This document shows positions 34,370 to 43,734 of a DNA stretch of 64,000 nt, in pieces (the first letter of the stretch is position 1; each line of letters starts with the position of its first letter). A model generated the notes under the pieces. It had not been told where the DNA came from. It saw only the letters and a program-made list of their open reading frames with translations, and did no database searches. The stretch lies in NCBI RefSeq assembly GCF_031846325.1, contig NZ_JAVRHZ010000001.1:744001-808000 (forward strand), in the 5' to 3' direction. This DNA comes from Patiriisocius_A hiemis. GTDB lineage: Bacteria; Bacteroidota; Bacteroidia; Flavobacteriales; Flavobacteriaceae. The translations under genes were made by a program, and so were the position numbers.

Positions 34370-36868
34370 ATGAAATTAACTACTTTCCTTACTATGCTAT
34401 GTATAACTACCATAGCATTTGCGCAGCAAAATAATCAATCACAAAATAGAAATTTTGAAGTTTCTGGTAAAATTATTGAAGAAGGTACTAATGCTCCTTT
34501 AGAGTACGCTACCATTTCATTTTTAGATAGTAATAAAAACGTTGTTACTGGAGGAATTACTAGTATTGATGGTACCTACACCATAGAAGTACCAGAAGGT
34601 ATATATACGATACGATACGATTTTATTTCTTATAAATCTGAAATACGTACTAACCAACGTATCAATAAAAAAACTACACTACCAACAGTAACTATGGCGC
34701 TAGACGCTGCTAGTCTAGATGAAGTAGTAGTTAGGGCCGAAACAACAGAGGTCCAAGTAAGACTCGATAAAAAAATATATAACATTGGAAAGGATCTTAC
34801 AACAAGCGGAGCTACAGTAAGTGATGCTTTAAACAATGTACCGTCTGTAACTGTTGATATAGACGGAGCTATTGCTTTAAGAGGAAACGGAAACGTAAGA
34901 ATACTTATAAACGGGAAGCCTTCAGCAATTGCTGGATTTGGTTCTACAGATGCTTTACAACAACTCCCAGCAGAAGCTATTGAGCGTGTAGAAGTAATAA
35001 CATCCCCTTCAGCTAGATATGACGCAGAAGGTACAGCTGGTATTTTAAACATTATACTAAGAAAAGAAAAAACCTTAGGACTTAATGGTTCTATACAAAC
35101 TAATATTGGTGTTCCAACAACTAGTGGTCTTACTGGAAACATTAATTTAAGAACCGATAAGTTTAATATCTTTAATACAACTGGAATACGCTATAGAGAC
35201 TCCCCAGGAAATGCATTTTTTGAAAACAGTTTTTTTGATAGAGACGATGAGGGTAATATTATACCAAATCAAATAGGTCTTATCTCTCAAGAAACTAGAG
35301 ACTATCAAAGGCTTAACAAAGGGTTTAATACTAATCTAGGGATGGAGTATTTTTTAACTGAAAAATCTTCAATTACTGCAGCAGGTTTTTTAAGATTAGG
35401 TGATGATAAAGATACTACAGAGAACTTAACAAACGATTTTGATTCTTCTAATAACTTAATTGAATCAAGAACTCGAATTGAAACTGAAACAGAAGATGAC
35501 ACCAACTATCAGCTTTCATTAAATTATACAAATAACTTTAATGATGAGGGTCATAAATTAACTGCAGATTTTCAATATGACATAAGTGATGAAACTGAAA
35601 ATAATTTAATAACCGAAAACAACACATTTCCATCACAAGAAGTACTACCCTCTGAAATTGTTAGAACGATAGAAGATCAAACAGAATACCTATTACAAGC
35701 AGATTACGTGCTCCCCATTGGAGAAAACGCACAGTTTGAAGCTGGTTTTAGAGCAAATCTTGAAGAAACTAGGACAGATTTTGAACTTAGAGAACAATTA
35801 GTAGCAAATGGAGATTTTATTAGAAACGATAGTCTTTCTAACATTTTTACTTATAACGAAGATGTCTATGCTGCGTATTCTCAATACGGAAACAAATTTG
35901 GAAAGTTTTCTTTCCTTTTAGGACTTAGATTAGAAAATACTAGACTACAAGGGAATGTTGAAGCAGAAGATGTAACAGATAATGGTAACCAAGATTTAAC
36001 CATAGATTTTGATAATAACTTCTTAGGGTTATTCCCAACAGTAAATCTTATTTATGAACTTGATGAAAGAGAAAACATCACATTAGGTTACAATAGAAGG
36101 ATAAACAGACCAAGAGGGTTTTTCGTAAATCCATTTCCATCTAGATCTAGTGAGGCCAATGTATTTCAAGGTAACCCAAATCTTAATCCTGCATATTCAA
36201 ATGCTTTTGATTTAGGATACCTAAAACGTTGGAAAAACTTAACCCTTACTTCATCTGTATATTATCAAAGAGAAACAGATTCTTTTGAGCGAATTCAAGA
36301 AGATACTGGAGAAGTAACACCCAACGGAATTCCTATTATTAGAACCATTCCTATTAACTTGTCAAGTAATGACCGTTATGGTTTTGAAGCTGGAGTGCTC
36401 TATAACCCTCTAAAGTGGTTACGCCTCAATGGAAGTTTTAATTACTTTAAATTTAAATCTGAAGGGTCGTTTAATGGTATTGACTATGGTACAGAAAATG
36501 ATAGTTGGTTTGCTAGGGGAAGTGTAAAAGTATCACTACCAGCAAAAATAGACTGGCAAACTAATGCTTTTTACAGAGGTCCAAGAAACAATGCCCAAAC
36601 CGAAACAGAAGGTTTATTATCTGTAAACTTAGCTTTTAGTAAAGATATCATGAATGATAATGGTACTATTGGTTTTAATGTTAGTGACTTGTTTAACTCT
36701 AGAAAAAGACGATCATTTACAACTACAGATACGTTTATAAGTAATAGTGAATTTCAATGGCGTGAAAGACAATTTAGATTATCATTTACCTATAGGTTTA
36801 ATCAGAAAAAACAACGACAACGACAAGATAGAGATGGTGGAGATGACGATGGAGAGTTTGAGGGCTAA
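34370..36868 (+). CDS. TonB-dependent receptor-like outer-membrane protein
   Basis: The 832-residue protein has a signal peptide (..TIAFAQ), a carboxypeptidase-regulatory-like domain (about 28-115, GKIIEEGTNAPLEYATISFL), a plug domain with VSDALNNVPSVTVDIDG, ALRGNGNVRILINGKPS and ERVEVITSPSARYDAEGTAG, and a long outer-membrane barrel. This matches the OMP_b-brl_3 group of SusC-like receptors, whose ligands are mostly unknown. The C-terminal strand FRLSFTYRFNQ is followed by an unusual basic then acidic tail, KKQRQRQDRDGGDDDGEFEG. No SusD partner lies beside it. It ends at a strong terminator. Confidence 0.92.
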   Translation: MKLTTFLTMLCITTIAFAQQNNQSQNRNFEVSGKIIEEGTNAPLEYATISFLDSNKNVVTGGITSIDGTYTIEVPEGIYTIRYDFISYKSEIRTNQRINKKTTLPTVTMALDAASLDEVVVRAETTEVQVRLDKKIYNIGKDLTTSGATVSDALNNVPSVTVDIDGAIALRGNGNVRILINGKPSAIAGFGSTDALQQLPAEAIERVEVITSPSARYDAEGTAGILNIILRKEKTLGLNGSIQTNIGVPTTSGLTGNINLRTDKFNIFNTTGIRYRDSPGNAFFENSFFDRDDEGNIIPNQIGLISQETRDYQRLNKGFNTNLGMEYFLTEKSSITAAGFLRLGDDKDTTENLTNDFDSSNNLIESRTRIETETEDDTNYQLSLNYTNNFNDEGHKLTADFQYDISDETENNLITENNTFPSQEVLPSEIVRTIEDQTEYLLQADYVLPIGENAQFEAGFRANLEETRTDFELREQLVANGDFIRNDSLSNIFTYNEDVYAAYSQYGNKFGKFSFLLGLRLENTRLQGNVEAEDVTDNGNQDLTIDFDNNFLGLFPTVNLIYELDERENITLGYNRRINRPRGFFVNPFPSRSSEANVFQGNPNLNPAYSNAFDLGYLKRWKNLTLTSSVYYQRETDSFERIQEDTGEVTPNGIPIIRTIPINLSSNDRYGFEAGVLYNPLKWLRLNGSFNYFKFKSEGSFNGIDYGTENDSWFARGSVKVSLPAKIDWQTNAFYRGPRNNAQTETEGLLSVNLAFSKDIMNDNGTIGFNVSDLFNSRKRRSFTTTDTFISNSEFQWRERQFRLSFTYRFNQKKQRQRQDRDGGDDDGEFEG

Positions 36869-36917
36869 GAGAAATAAGAACCCCAAATAAATTAATTGTT
36901 TATAATTAATTTTAATC

Positions 36918-36945
36918 AAACCAGAGAAGCTAGCTTCTCTGGTTT
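36918..36945 (+). terminator. Terminator of the TonB-type receptor gene
   Basis: AAACCAGAGAAGC (36918-36930) pairs with GCTTCTCTGGTTT (36933-36945) and continues into a T-run, a strong Rho-independent terminator 49 bases after the stop. Confidence 0.93.
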
Positions 36946-37067
36946 TTTTGTGAATTAAGTTCAAGGTTAATGAAGGATTAACATAATGAAATTTAGCTAT
37001 GCATTCCCAACACTTTATATAAAATGCAATTATTTTATGTAATAGCTCATTTGAGACACTTCAATAA

Positions 37068-37268
37068 ATCACAATAGCTTCAAAAAATGAAATCATTGAG
37101 AGCGTTAGTATTTATGTACTTACTGCACAACTGGTAAAAAGTATTGTTAATACGTCCAATACAGCTGTGATAAATGCTTCAAATTTTACTAATGGTATTT
37201 ATATTGTTACAATTTCAGTATCTGGAAAAAAAAACTATAAAGTTTATAAAACAATAAGCACAAAATAG
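37068..37268 (+). pseudogene. Relic of a T9SS type A C-terminal sorting domain
   Basis: A 66-codon frame without a usable start reads ITIASKNEIIESVSIY, then VLTAQLVKSIVN, TSNTAVINASNFTNGIYIV and SGKKNYKVYKTISTK before a TAG. This follows the plan of flavobacterial T9SS sorting domains, which run ...VSIYDxLGQLVxx...ASNLxxGIYIVxxxxxGKxxxxKxxK. The IYD-LG motif is damaged to YVLTA, and an in-frame TAA stands immediately upstream (37065-37067). The N-terminal part of the gene is not recognisable. It looks like the tail of a once-secreted protein left after deletion or decay. Confidence 0.72.
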
Positions 37269-37271
37269 AAA

Positions 37272-37297
37272 GTCGCCTAAAACTACTTTTAGGCGAC
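37272..37297 (+). terminator. Surviving terminator behind the T9SS relic
   Basis: GTCGCCTAAAA (37272-37282) pairs with TTTTAGGCGAC (37287-37297) around a four-base loop. It stands four bases after the relic's TAG. Confidence 0.8.
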
Positions 37298-37410
37298 CTC
37301 TATCTAGTTATAAATGAATGTTTCTTTTTAGGGATATTCACTATTATAATATTTACTGTATGTTTCATACATATATAACCTACTATATAATAAACAAATA
37401 CAATACCAAA

Positions 37411-37440
37411 AAAAGCCTTTCTAATTAAAGAAAGGCTTTT
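37411..37440 (-). terminator. Terminator of the M36 metallopeptidase gene
   Basis: AAAAGCCTTTCT (37411-37422) pairs with AGAAAGGCTTTT (37429-37440) with A/T flanks, 23 bases past the stop of the minus-strand gene at 37463. Confidence 0.9.
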
Positions 37441-37462
37441 TAATATAGATATTTATTTAAAA

Positions 37463-40400
37463 TTATCTTTTTACAATTCTCTTCACAACAGTCCCTTTCT
37501 TAGTTTTTACTCTAACAAAGTAAGTACCAGAACTAGGAGCTCTTAAATCAATTTCAATAGTATCAAGAGCATTTGAATTAGATAGCGTAGTAACAATTCT
37601 TCCTGCGATATCAATTACTTCAATATTGGTTATAACTTGATTACTATTGTTTTGTACAGTAAAGATTCCATTTGTGGGATTTGGGAACATAACTAATCCA
37701 AGTGAAAGTTCATTCTCTGGAGTACTTAATACACTTGATACAACAAGGTTAAATGTACATACTTGTGTGTTCCCCGAGCTATCTTCTGCATCCATTGTAA
37801 TAGTGTAAGTTCCTTCACCTACTTCTGTTCCAGCTGCAAGATCTTGTTCTATTGTAACTGAGCTATCACAATTATCAGTAGCCGTTGTTTGAGATGTATA
37901 ATCTGGAATGGTAAAGAACCCTCCAGCATCAACTAATTCAAATTGTTCATCTGGACATACAATTTGCGGAGCAATGCCATCAGTTAAAATAACTTCTGTT
38001 CTTTCTCCAAGACATCCCACAAACCCAAAGCCTAAATCAGCATTTGGTGCTCCAAAATCTGAGGTTTCACAACTATTAGCCCAGTTTGCAGCATTGTCTG
38101 TTTCATTTATCCTCCTATAAGATGTTCCTGAACACACTTGAGTAAAGTTAGCTCCGTTACCAGTCCAATCTAGGTCTGCAGCTGTAATATTAAACCCGTT
38201 TATAGTCACATTAAAAGTTGCTATTTCTCCAGCCGTAGTATTCCAAAATAATGAATCTACAACATTACCATCTGCATCAATCACTAAAATCCATCCTGGA
38301 TCTGAAGCATCCCAGAAAATATTATCTCCCCAATCATTAGGGCCTCCACCGTCTGTCCATGCTATAGCTTCATCTGATCCCATAGAACCAAGTGTTTTTG
38401 TAACTGGATTTACAGCATTAATATTTGCATAAGGTTCATCACTTACAGCAACAGTATATCCGGAATAATCTGCAGCTACTCCTACATTCTGGATCTCAAA
38501 TTGATCTGGAACTTGCAATGCCGCTTCAGTAATTTTTAGTTGAGAGAGTATTTCATCAGGAACCTCACCAGCATAAACATCTTCGTTTCCAGATGGTGTG
38601 AAATTGTATGTTTCACCAGTAAATACAATATTACCACCTGTTGGTGCATCATACCAATTAATAATATTATTAGGGTCATTTAAAGTTGCCACTAATGTAA
38701 CACTATCTCCTGGGCAATATCCATCTGCTCCAGTTACAGTTGGCGCAGGACCAACAGCTAATACTTCAATGGTGTCTGAGTCTGAAGAAGCAGGAGCACA
38801 ATTAGAAGCAGGTAAATTATATGTAATAGTGTGAACTCCTTCACCAGCAGCAGCTGGGTCAAAAGTATAAGTTATACCATTTCCGTCATCAGTAACTCCA
38901 GGTCCACTATAAACTCCTCCTTGAGGTGATCCTCCTCCAAGCCCTGTCAATGGTGCCTCGGTTGCACAAACATCTTGAGGAGCGACAAAAGTAGCTCCGG
39001 CAGAAGGTGTTTCAAAAGATTCTGTACCATCGCTTCTGTCGTTTGAAGAACCTTGGTCTGCATTAATACCTAATCCTCTTTTAGCAAATGCATCCCACAA
39101 GAAGCACTCGTTAGCACCTCCATAAAGTGCTTGATCTGCCGCGAAAATTGCATCTCTACCATCAACAAATCCTGGGCTACAAGGTTGTAATTTCATTCCT
39201 TCAGTAACTAAAGCCAATGCCATTACATTTCCTGCATCTTGATTTACATCTCCCGTAAAGTTATATGGGTCTGAATCATATCCATATTCGTCTATTAGCT
39301 CCCAAGTCATTTCCCATAACATCGTAGCCCATACAGATCCAACTCCATGTGGAATTGATTCCGTCTTAATATCATCGTACGTTTGAGGGTTTGTTGCTAA
39401 ATCTGTACTGTAAGGAAATGAACGTATTCCACCCCCATTTATACCTTGACCAAATAAATAAGTCCCAACTCCTCTAGCATCTGTGGCAACATCTCCAGGT
39501 TGTATTGTTAATACAGCACCTATATAGTCACTCCACCCTTCTCCCATTTGCTCTGTATTACCTAAACATCCAGATGCAGCTGGTCCTCCAGTAAGCCTAT
39601 TTGAAATACCATGACCATATTCATGGAACACTACCAATGTATCAAAATTTCCATCTTTGTCATTACAAACAAACATATTCATACTAGGACGCGATCCGTC
39701 TGGTGGTGTACCAAATGTTGCGTTACAATTTTGTGCTATTTGAGAAAAGGCATTAACTGGATCATTTCCTGCGCCACCGTTACCATAATTATTTTGCTGA
39801 AAATTACCAGAAGTTTCATCAAAACCATATTGATACATTATGTCATGTAATATGTTATTTGAGTAAAATAACTGAGTAATAGCAGCATCTTCATATTGAT
39901 TGCTATTTGTATATACTTGGTCAAAAGGGAAATCAGAGAAATCTAAATCAGTTCCTCCATCTGGTCTATACCCAGGGTTGTCTCCATCATCACGTGCATC
40001 TACATTATTTCCACGAGTATCTGTAAATTCTGCACCTGCAGCTCCGTTTGTATCATGCCATCCAAAAGGTGATGCTATATTATTTGCTGGGTTTATTTCT
40101 TCTTCACGTTGTCCATAATAAGGACTTTCTAAAGGAAGTGGAAAAACTTCATAACATTCTACACAAACAGCATCTTCAAGTTCATTATTTTTATAATTAG
40201 GTATATCAAATAAATTTGCATGATAATCTAATGGCTTTTCGTGCTCACTATGATCATGCTCAAAAGAACAACTCAACATCCAATTTATCTGATCTACAAT
40301 TTGTCCAGAATTGGCATCTAAACGTACATTCCACCAGTTTTCCCTAGCAATTTCTTCAATAGAAATATCCCAAGCAAGACCTAGAGATCCATCATTTAAA

Positions 40401-40900
40401 ACTTGATATACCAACTTAGCAGGAATATTGCTTAATGAAATTCCAGACTTAGATAGTAATGTTTCTTGAGACGCATTAGGTTTTCTTTCTAAAGTTGTTA
40501 AACTTTCAGAAATCGAATACCCTAATTGCGATGCAGCAGCCTCAACTGCTTGCTGAGCTGTAAGGCTAGCTGAACTTACAACAGATCTGTTTGAAATATT
40601 ACCCACAAATCTATTATTTGAAGTAATCATCTTACCATCAGAAGTTAAGTGGATACTAGAATCTGTTCCATAAATTTGAATTCCGTCAATAACTTGACGA
40701 AAATAAATATGATGAATTCCACTTGTCCGGCTTACATGATCACTAGTAATTTCCCATTGTATATCTTGAGAAACGACACTTCCTTTTTCCAATAGTTGCT
40801 CAAAATGTTCATTCATAGCATTTTGTACACTTTGCGCAATAATATCTGTACTGCAAAACATTAAAAATGCTGTGACCAGATATAGTAAATTCTTTTTCAT
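37463..40900 (-). CDS. T9SS-secreted M36 (fungalysin-type) metallopeptidase
   Basis: The 1145-residue protein has a signal peptide and an FTP-like propeptide (SASLTAQQAVEAAASQLGY and later blocks). The fungalysin catalytic region has the zinc motif HEYGHGISNRLTGG at about residue 426 and the downstream GEGWSDYIGA. The C-terminal half carries an Ig-like segment (GGVYSGPGVTDDGNGITYTF), a lamin-tail-like segment, a HYR-like segment with TATDNCDSSVTIEQDL, and a T9SS type A sorting domain (LGLVMFPNPTNGIF..ITNIEVIDIAGRIV..GTYFVRVKTKKGTVV..RIVKR). It should be exported through the type IX system and act outside the cell on proteins, for example to obtain amino acids. Confidence 0.94.
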   Translation of the reverse strand: MKKNLLYLVTAFLMFCSTDIIAQSVQNAMNEHFEQLLEKGSVVSQDIQWEITSDHVSRTSGIHHIYFRQVIDGIQIYGTDSSIHLTSDGKMITSNNRFVGNISNRSVVSSASLTAQQAVEAAASQLGYSISESLTTLERKPNASQETLLSKSGISLSNIPAKLVYQVLNDGSLGLAWDISIEEIARENWWNVRLDANSGQIVDQINWMLSCSFEHDHSEHEKPLDYHANLFDIPNYKNNELEDAVCVECYEVFPLPLESPYYGQREEEINPANNIASPFGWHDTNGAAGAEFTDTRGNNVDARDDGDNPGYRPDGGTDLDFSDFPFDQVYTNSNQYEDAAITQLFYSNNILHDIMYQYGFDETSGNFQQNNYGNGGAGNDPVNAFSQIAQNCNATFGTPPDGSRPSMNMFVCNDKDGNFDTLVVFHEYGHGISNRLTGGPAASGCLGNTEQMGEGWSDYIGAVLTIQPGDVATDARGVGTYLFGQGINGGGIRSFPYSTDLATNPQTYDDIKTESIPHGVGSVWATMLWEMTWELIDEYGYDSDPYNFTGDVNQDAGNVMALALVTEGMKLQPCSPGFVDGRDAIFAADQALYGGANECFLWDAFAKRGLGINADQGSSNDRSDGTESFETPSAGATFVAPQDVCATEAPLTGLGGGSPQGGVYSGPGVTDDGNGITYTFDPAAAGEGVHTITYNLPASNCAPASSDSDTIEVLAVGPAPTVTGADGYCPGDSVTLVATLNDPNNIINWYDAPTGGNIVFTGETYNFTPSGNEDVYAGEVPDEILSQLKITEAALQVPDQFEIQNVGVAADYSGYTVAVSDEPYANINAVNPVTKTLGSMGSDEAIAWTDGGGPNDWGDNIFWDASDPGWILVIDADGNVVDSLFWNTTAGEIATFNVTINGFNITAADLDWTGNGANFTQVCSGTSYRRINETDNAANWANSCETSDFGAPNADLGFGFVGCLGERTEVILTDGIAPQIVCPDEQFELVDAGGFFTIPDYTSQTTATDNCDSSVTIEQDLAAGTEVGEGTYTITMDAEDSSGNTQVCTFNLVVSSVLSTPENELSLGLVMFPNPTNGIFTVQNNSNQVITNIEVIDIAGRIVTTLSNSNALDTIEIDLRAPSSGTYFVRVKTKKGTVVKRIVKR

Positions 40901-40939
40901 AGTAATTTAATATAAGTTAATAAATGATGTGATTTTCGT

Positions 40940-40947
40940 CAAAAATA
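40940..40947 (-). promoter_or_regulatory. -7 box of the M36 peptidase gene
   Basis: The minus strand reads TATTTTTG, an exact TAnnTTTG match about 40 bases before the ATG at 40900. The -33 element is not clear. Confidence 0.45.
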
Positions 40948-41087
40948 TCAAAAATTTAGATAAAACTAAAAGAGATTTTAAGAATTCTTTAATAATTTGT
41001 CAATTATTTTATTATAACCTTACAAAGCTATCATAAAGATTTTTAATAGATTTATTTTGTACATTAGCCTTTAACAAAAATCAACGT

Positions 41088-41621
41088 ATGAAACAACCTG
41101 ACGCACTTATTGTAGAGATGCAAAACGGTAATGAAATTGCCTTTTCAAAATTATATTCTATGTATTCTGAAGCTATATATGGAGTTATATATAGCGTTGT
41201 TCTAGATGCCGAAGTGGCTCAAGAAATACTGCAAGACGTATTTATTAAAATTTGGGATAAAAGCAGCTCATATAACATTAAAAGAGGTCGTTTTTTTACT
41301 TGGATTTTAAATATTGCCAGAAATGCTGCAATTGATGAGACGCGTTCTAAACGATTTAAAAATTCTAGAAAAAACCTAAGTACAACAAATTTCGTAGATA
41401 TATTGTCGTCAAGTGATAACCTTAATAATAAAGTAAATGCGATTGGTATTAAGAAGTTTATAAATGCTCTTAAGCCTACATGTATAAAGATTATAGAGTT
41501 ATTGTACTTTAAAGGCTTTACTCAGGCTGACGCTTCAAAAGAACTAGAAATTCCTTTAGGCACTTTGAAGACAAGAAATAGAAATTGTATGAATGAATTA
41601 AGAACAATTGTTCTAGGTTAA
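41088..41621 (+). CDS. ECF-type RNA polymerase sigma factor
   Basis: The 177-residue protein has region 2 (AFSKLYSMYSEAIYGVIYSV, EILQDVFIKIWDKSSSY, RGRFFTWILNIARNAAIDETRS) and region 4 (CIKIIELLYFKGFTQADASKEL, IPLGTLKTRNRNCMNELR), joined by a short linker. This is the size and layout of ECF sigma factors of the SigK-like group. It is followed nine bases later by an anti-sigma factor with an RskA domain, its likely partner. Its regulon is not visible in the window. Confidence 0.95.
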   Translation: MKQPDALIVEMQNGNEIAFSKLYSMYSEAIYGVIYSVVLDAEVAQEILQDVFIKIWDKSSSYNIKRGRFFTWILNIARNAAIDETRSKRFKNSRKNLSTTNFVDILSSSDNLNNKVNAIGIKKFINALKPTCIKIIELLYFKGFTQADASKELEIPLGTLKTRNRNCMNELRTIVLG

Positions 41622-41630
41622 AAGAAAAAT

Positions 41631-42434
41631 ATGAATGCACAAGAAGCAATAGAAAGTGGAGTTTTACAATTGTACGTTTGTGGTGCACTTAATGAAAAAG
41701 ATAATAAAGAAGTTGAAGAAGCAATAGAAAACTATCCTGAGGTTAAAGAGGAAGTTGAAAATATAGAATCTTCACTTATAAAACTGTCTCAAAATGTAGC
41801 ACCAGCATTACCTGCTATGGTATGGTCGCACATATTATCTTCCATTCGAAAAATTAAAAAATTAAACACAAGAAACGAATCTGCTACTAACTGGAGTGCT
41901 ATTGTTGGTTGGGCTGCTGCTGTTGCTTGTATTGGTGGAATTTTCTGGATGTTAAATCAAAATAATAAGTTAGGAGATAGTCTAGAAATAACAAGCACCG
42001 AAAAAGAACAGCTACTGGATGAGTTAACCATAACAGAAGCAGACCTTGCAGAAACTAATGAAGTACTAGACATTCTTAGATCTAAAGAATACCATGCCTA
42101 TACTCTTCCCGGAAATCAAGCTGTAGCACCCCAAGCATATGCTAAAGTATATTTAAATAAAGAAACAAATGTAGCTTATATTGATGCTCAAGGATTACCC
42201 GAAGCACCAGAAGGAAAGGTATATCAAGTGTGGTCTCTTAAAATGCAACCCCTTACGCCAACAAGTGTTGGTCTCTTAGCATCAAGCGATAAAGCAAACA
42301 AACGTATATTTAAGTTTGAAGGTTTTCCAGAACCAGAAGCTTTTGGAATAACTCTTGAGCCAGAAGGTGGTAGTGAGTCACCAAGTTTAGACCAATTATA
42401 CACGTTAGGTACTATTCCAACTGCTACCCCATAA
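41631..42434 (+). CDS. Anti-sigma factor, RskA type
   Basis: The 267-residue protein has a cytoplasmic zinc-less anti-sigma helix bundle at the N-terminus (AIESGVLQLYVCGALNEKDN), a single membrane helix at about 88-106 (AIVGWAAAVACIGGIFWML), a coiled coil, and a C-terminal RskA domain with LPGNQAVAPQAYAKVYLNKE, GKVYQVWSLKMQPLTP and EPEGGSESPS. It binds the adjacent ECF sigma factor and releases it on a periplasmic cue, likely by proteolysis. It ends at a terminator shared with the next convergent gene. Confidence 0.93.
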   Translation: MNAQEAIESGVLQLYVCGALNEKDNKEVEEAIENYPEVKEEVENIESSLIKLSQNVAPALPAMVWSHILSSIRKIKKLNTRNESATNWSAIVGWAAAVACIGGIFWMLNQNNKLGDSLEITSTEKEQLLDELTITEADLAETNEVLDILRSKEYHAYTLPGNQAVAPQAYAKVYLNKETNVAYIDAQGLPEAPEGKVYQVWSLKMQPLTPTSVGLLASSDKANKRIFKFEGFPEPEAFGITLEPEGGSESPSLDQLYTLGTIPTATP

Positions 42435-42449
42435 AAAACTAATAAGTAA

Positions 42450-42482
42450 AAAAAAGCACTTGTAAAATACAAGTGCTTTTTT
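42450..42482. terminator. Bidirectional terminator after the anti-sigma gene
   Basis: A 15-base stem (42450-42464 with 42468-42482) with a three-A loop and A/T runs on both flanks lies between two convergent genes. Confidence 0.92.
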
Positions 42483-42488
42483 TTAATA

Positions 42489-43730
42489 TTACAAATTGTT
42501 ACTATCTAATCTGGCAATATTTACAGTTTTACTATCATCTCGAATAGAAGTCCAAGCAACAAATAAACTATCACCAATCCTAGCAAGCTGTGGAAAACCA
42601 GAAGCACGATCTGCTTTTGTTTTTGTTATTAACTTAGATGGTTGGGTATATCCATGATCATTAATCTCCATTAACTTTATTACAGCATCTTCACCATTGG
42701 GTTCCATCCAAGTAACTACAGCACGGCTTTCATCCAATAGTGCAACCCCTACTCTGCCAAGTGCATTTGTCCCATCTACCCTAAAAGGGGTGCCAAAGGT
42801 TGCTCCATTATCTTTTGAAAAAGCAACTTTTACATCTCCTTCTCCATTAGCAGATGTAAACCAAGCTACCACAACTGTTGCATCTAAAGCAGCAATAGCA
42901 GGTCCATTTACTGGGCATCCAGCAATTTTCCAATTGTCTTTTCCTATTGTATATGGTGACGTCCAAGCACTATTACTTTTTCGAATAATACTAATATCTC
43001 TTATTTCTTCTTCACTTCTATCTCTGTAAGCTACAATTGGACCCTTCTGTGTCATAGCCATAGCTGTATTGCAACAATCACATACACTAGAGTCTAATTC
43101 TATTCTTTCGGTTATCAATCCATTATAATTTACAGTTGCATTACGTAAAGTCATCTTACCTTCTCCATGTCCTCCTGTTGTGTTTCTTCCGTCAAGCCAA
43201 GTCACACTAAAGGCACCATCATTTAAAGGAACTATAGATACAAAGCCATGTTCGCTTTTTGTGCCATCACTATGAAGAGTAAAGTTTTCTTTTAAAATAG
43301 TATCAACTTTAATACCTAGGTTTAATTTTATATCATAGGTATAAGTACCATCTGCAGATTTTTGTAAAATATTTGATAATACAGTTTCATTATTTACAGC
43401 AATAGCAGGAAAATCTGCCCAATTTACAAACCAATCTGTTCCAGATGTTACTTTTTGCTTAGGTAACCATTCTCCATTCTCGTATGCTGAATAATACAAG
43501 GTGGCCAATGAATCTTGTTGTGTAACCCAAGACATGTATAATTGATTTCCTGTACTGAAAAGTCTTGGTAATGAGCTATTGCTATCATTGGCTGGGTTTG
43601 AGAATGTAGGAATAAAACTCTCTTTAAATAACTCTAAAGATTCTTCTGAAGAGACTTCTGTTTTTTTACTAGGTTTTTCTTTACAAGCAAAAAACAAGCT
43701 TGTAATTATTATAAAAATAAAATATCGCAT
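42489..43730 (-). CDS. Sialidase-like (BNR/Asp-box) lipoprotein with a Cys cluster
   Basis: The 413-residue protein has a lipoprotein signal (IITSLFFACKEK, Cys at about 16). Repeated beta-propeller blocks resemble exo-alpha-sialidase/BNR proteins (SKDNGATFGTP, RDRSEEEIRDISIIRKSNSA shortened to RDRSEEEIRD). An unusual VCDCCNTAM and a later GCPVNGPA give four clustered Cys that could bind a metal or be disulfide-bonded. No Arg-rich sialidase triad can be confirmed by eye, so enzymatic activity is not claimed. It is four bases upstream of rimO on the minus strand, though rimO precedes it in transcription. Confidence 0.78.
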   Translation of the reverse strand: MRYFIFIIITSLFFACKEKPSKKTEVSSEESLELFKESFIPTFSNPANDSNSSLPRLFSTGNQLYMSWVTQQDSLATLYYSAYENGEWLPKQKVTSGTDWFVNWADFPAIAVNNETVLSNILQKSADGTYTYDIKLNLGIKVDTILKENFTLHSDGTKSEHGFVSIVPLNDGAFSVTWLDGRNTTGGHGEGKMTLRNATVNYNGLITERIELDSSVCDCCNTAMAMTQKGPIVAYRDRSEEEIRDISIIRKSNSAWTSPYTIGKDNWKIAGCPVNGPAIAALDATVVVAWFTSANGEGDVKVAFSKDNGATFGTPFRVDGTNALGRVGVALLDESRAVVTWMEPNGEDAVIKLMEINDHGYTQPSKLITKTKADRASGFPQLARIGDSLFVAWTSIRDDSKTVNIARLDSNNL

Positions 43731-43734
43731 GAGT

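Larger units (their letters stand above)
36946..37410. other. Non-coding stretch between receptor and M36 genes
   Basis: Together with its flanks this is the only stretch of more than 300 bases in the window without an intact gene. It holds the relic of a T9SS sorting domain (37068-37268) and a terminator right behind it (37272-37297). I see no intact gene, RNA or repeat in the rest. The first 120 bases are AT-rich and have stops in all plus frames. Confidence 0.7.

Noticed and set aside
34630..35142. 170-residue open frame on the minus strand inside the receptor gene
   Set aside because: It is antisense to a long, well-patterned receptor gene and has no start context, family match or partner.
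36946..37067. Possible continuation of the T9SS relic further upstream
   Set aside because: An in-frame TAA stands at 37065-37067 and I could not recognise sorting-domain sequence in the other frames.
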